64,000 nt of DNA from Trichinella spiralis. Lineage: Eukaryota; Nematoda; Enoplea; Trichinellida; Trichinellidae. The notes under the pieces are model-generated. The model did no database searches and was not told the origin of the DNA. It saw nothing but the letters and a program-made list of their open reading frames with translations. Position numbers and translations under genes: made by a program. Below, in pieces: positions 62,114-64,000 of this stretch (its first letter is position 1; each line of letters opens with the position of its first letter). The stretch covers positions 3,650,769 to 3,714,768 of the forward strand of contig CM012954.1 of NCBI GenBank assembly GCA_000181795.3, read 5' to 3'.

Positions 62114-64000
62114 TCTTTCACCAAAGTACAGAAGCAGCGAGTGTCAGACTGGGCTTGAATGGTCAAGGTGTTTGTTCACCAACCGCTTGAGGAGCAGTGT
62201 TTTCTGGCCTTCGACAGTAATTTAAAATAAAAACAGTATGATTCACGCATTTTCTTTAAAACGCTCTAGTCTCTTAAATGAAACTTGTTCTCAAATGTCG
62301 GTCAGTTTAAACGAGTTTTGCTTCTTTTATAGCTCTTTCTGAAACAACTAAATGAACAATGACAATTCATTGAAGGCAACTGCAAATTTTCAGCTAAACA
62401 GCATATATACCATACATATATACGCATAGGCTTATGCACATTCAAACATATCTATGTCTATAGGTGCGCATTGAAGAAGCATGCAATTCAATTGCACCCG
62501 TGCAGTGATCAAATTTTCCATGGCTACTCTTTGTCAGTTTTGTTCGACAACGTACTAATTTATTGATGACTGAAGGTATAAATTTGTTATTTTAATCAGC
62601 AAAGTTAAAAAACAATTGTAATATGAAATTTAACGAGTTCATATATGAATTTCAGGTTAATTTGTGACAATTTAAAAATAAGCATATGATTTAAAAAACT
62701 ATTGTGGCAAACAATTGGAAAGCAAAGAGCCAAGAAAAGCTGCAGCAGCTTTTGGAATAATTACCTTGGAAAGATTGCTGCAATAAACTGTTGCTTGTAA
62801 AATTTGAAAACTTAACACAAAAGTCTTTATTTATTAAAGTTTATTTATTTATTTATTTATTTAAACATCTGCGCTTTTAAACGAACATACAAAACGTGTA
62901 ATTTTAATAATGTAATGTATACAGCACATTAGAATGTAGTTTACAAAAGAAATATTTCACGTGGCTAAGTAATAAAATATGAGATATTATAAAAATTGAA
63001 AATTGATGGTATTGCAAATAAAGTTAATTTTTATTAGATAAAATTTTATTTCAATTTTATCCTTCATTGACAATATAATAAATAACATTCAAAAGCACAA
63101 ATCTTTAAGATTGAAGACTTAATAATAGGACATATTTTCAGCAAAAAATGAGAAACAACATTAAGCATTGTTGATGATAATTAACCACATTTCAAAAATA
63201 TTTACATTTATTTAGCATTAAATTTTCAAATCAGAATATGTATGTAAATGCTTTCCTTTTGAATTAGATTCACATGAAAATTTTGATTCGATAAATATTA
63301 AATGAAAAAATGAACATTAGTATATGCTTGTCTTACATGCAACAATTCTGCTTTCGAATAATTGTTAATATTTTTACAGATGCAGTTGAAGTTAGAGAAA
63401 TGTTTTCATCGTGAAGTGCTTGGAAATAAGACTTCTAATGCATATTGAAAAGCAACGCCGAGCTGGATGTTATTAAACTTCTGCATAATGCAATTGTTGT
63501 TCTGTGGTGGGCAACGAACAAACCCGAAAGATCAATTGTTAACTGAAGTTTGGAAAATAAAATTGTTCACGTCAAACAATAGTCAAACAACATGGCAGGT
63601 GCCGCAACAGCTGATTAGCAATTTTAAAATTAGCTCAGTGAAACTGCAGCAATTTAATTTTACATTTGTTTAAACAGATCAGAACAACTGCCACGAATGT
63701 CTGACGGTGTCATCTGAGAATGAAATATTTAAATCAACAACGAAATATGAGAGCTGCTGCTGATAAATTAGTCAGATGTAAGTGAACTTTAAGATTTTAA
63801 ATTACAATCAAAAATCTACTTTGTAAATTTAAAGTAAAATAATATACAAATTTATGTTTCAGATTCATCTGTTAGCAATGTACAATTAACATATTCTCAA
63901 TGGATTGGACTTGCATTTCAATTAATACAGTATACCATCTCTTGAGTTTTTGTTTTAAAATGTGAATGTGTGAGAAATCAAAAACAAAGGAAATTCTTTC
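62114..64000. other. AT-rich flank, no gene seen
   Basis: Upstream region of the Shisa-like gene and beyond. It contains a (TTTA)n tract and a 68-codon frame at 63467-63673 without features. Nothing else can be supported. Confidence 0.5.
62838..62863. repeat. (TTTA)n tetranucleotide microsatellite
   Basis: About six perfect units. Confidence 0.85.

Overview
The window is AT-rich animal nuclear DNA. It has long gene-poor stretches, many microsatellites, and spliced genes whose introns are mostly 45-120 nt with GT..AG ends and T-rich acceptors. Families such as alpha-neurexin, FoxG, Rab4, STI1/HOP with its first TPR block, a type-2 cystatin and a secreted trypsin-fold homologue point to an ecdysozoan. 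My best guess is an enoplean (Trichinella/Trichuris/Romanomermis-like) nematode; a mite cannot be excluded from the sequence alone. The species call is inference, and there is no sign of bacterial operons.

Layout. 1-5.6 kb: apparently non-coding. 5.6-8.7 kb: two intronless plus-strand genes, an alpha-arrestin and a Star-like FkbM methyltransferase-fold membrane protein. 10.25-14.2 kb: minus-strand UPF2 (nonsense-mediated decay), 8 exons. 15.9-17.2 kb: GPN3 GTPase. 17.8-19.1 kb: minus-strand secreted serine-protease homologue lacking two triad residues. 21.1-21.9 kb: small four-span membrane protein, perhaps Flower-like. 22.4-23.5 kb: TADA1-like SAGA subunit. 24.0-25.1 kb: Rab4. 25.7-26.4 kb: secreted cystatin. 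28.8-37.5 kb: complete alpha-neurexin, 14 exons, convergent with STI1/HOP (37.8-40.0 kb, minus, 11 exons). 41.3-43.4 kb: a small coiled-coil protein and a small secreted protein of unknown function. 45.2-46.6 kb: a single-PLAT-domain protein. 54.4-55.5 kb: intronless FoxG in a roughly 15 kb stretch otherwise without recognisable genes. 61.5-62.1 kb: minus-strand Shisa-like membrane protein. 62.1-64 kb: nothing recognised.

The genes do not form one pathway. Themes that recur are nuclear and cytoplasmic housekeeping (UPF2, GPN3, TADA1-like, STI1), membrane traffic (arrestin, Rab4, possible Flower-like, Star-like), synaptic and neural development (neurexin, FoxG), and secretion (protease homologue, cystatin, small secreted protein). 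I built exon models by hand from splice signals, frame continuity and family similarity; phases were checked to close for every spliced gene listed. I saw no virus-like element, CRISPR array or convincing RNA gene. I found no clear new multi-gene system. The most distinctive items are the inactive protease homologue with a 30-nt intron, a possible splice/polyadenylation switch in the small secreted gene, an unusual Rab4 tail, and the FoxG regulatory desert.
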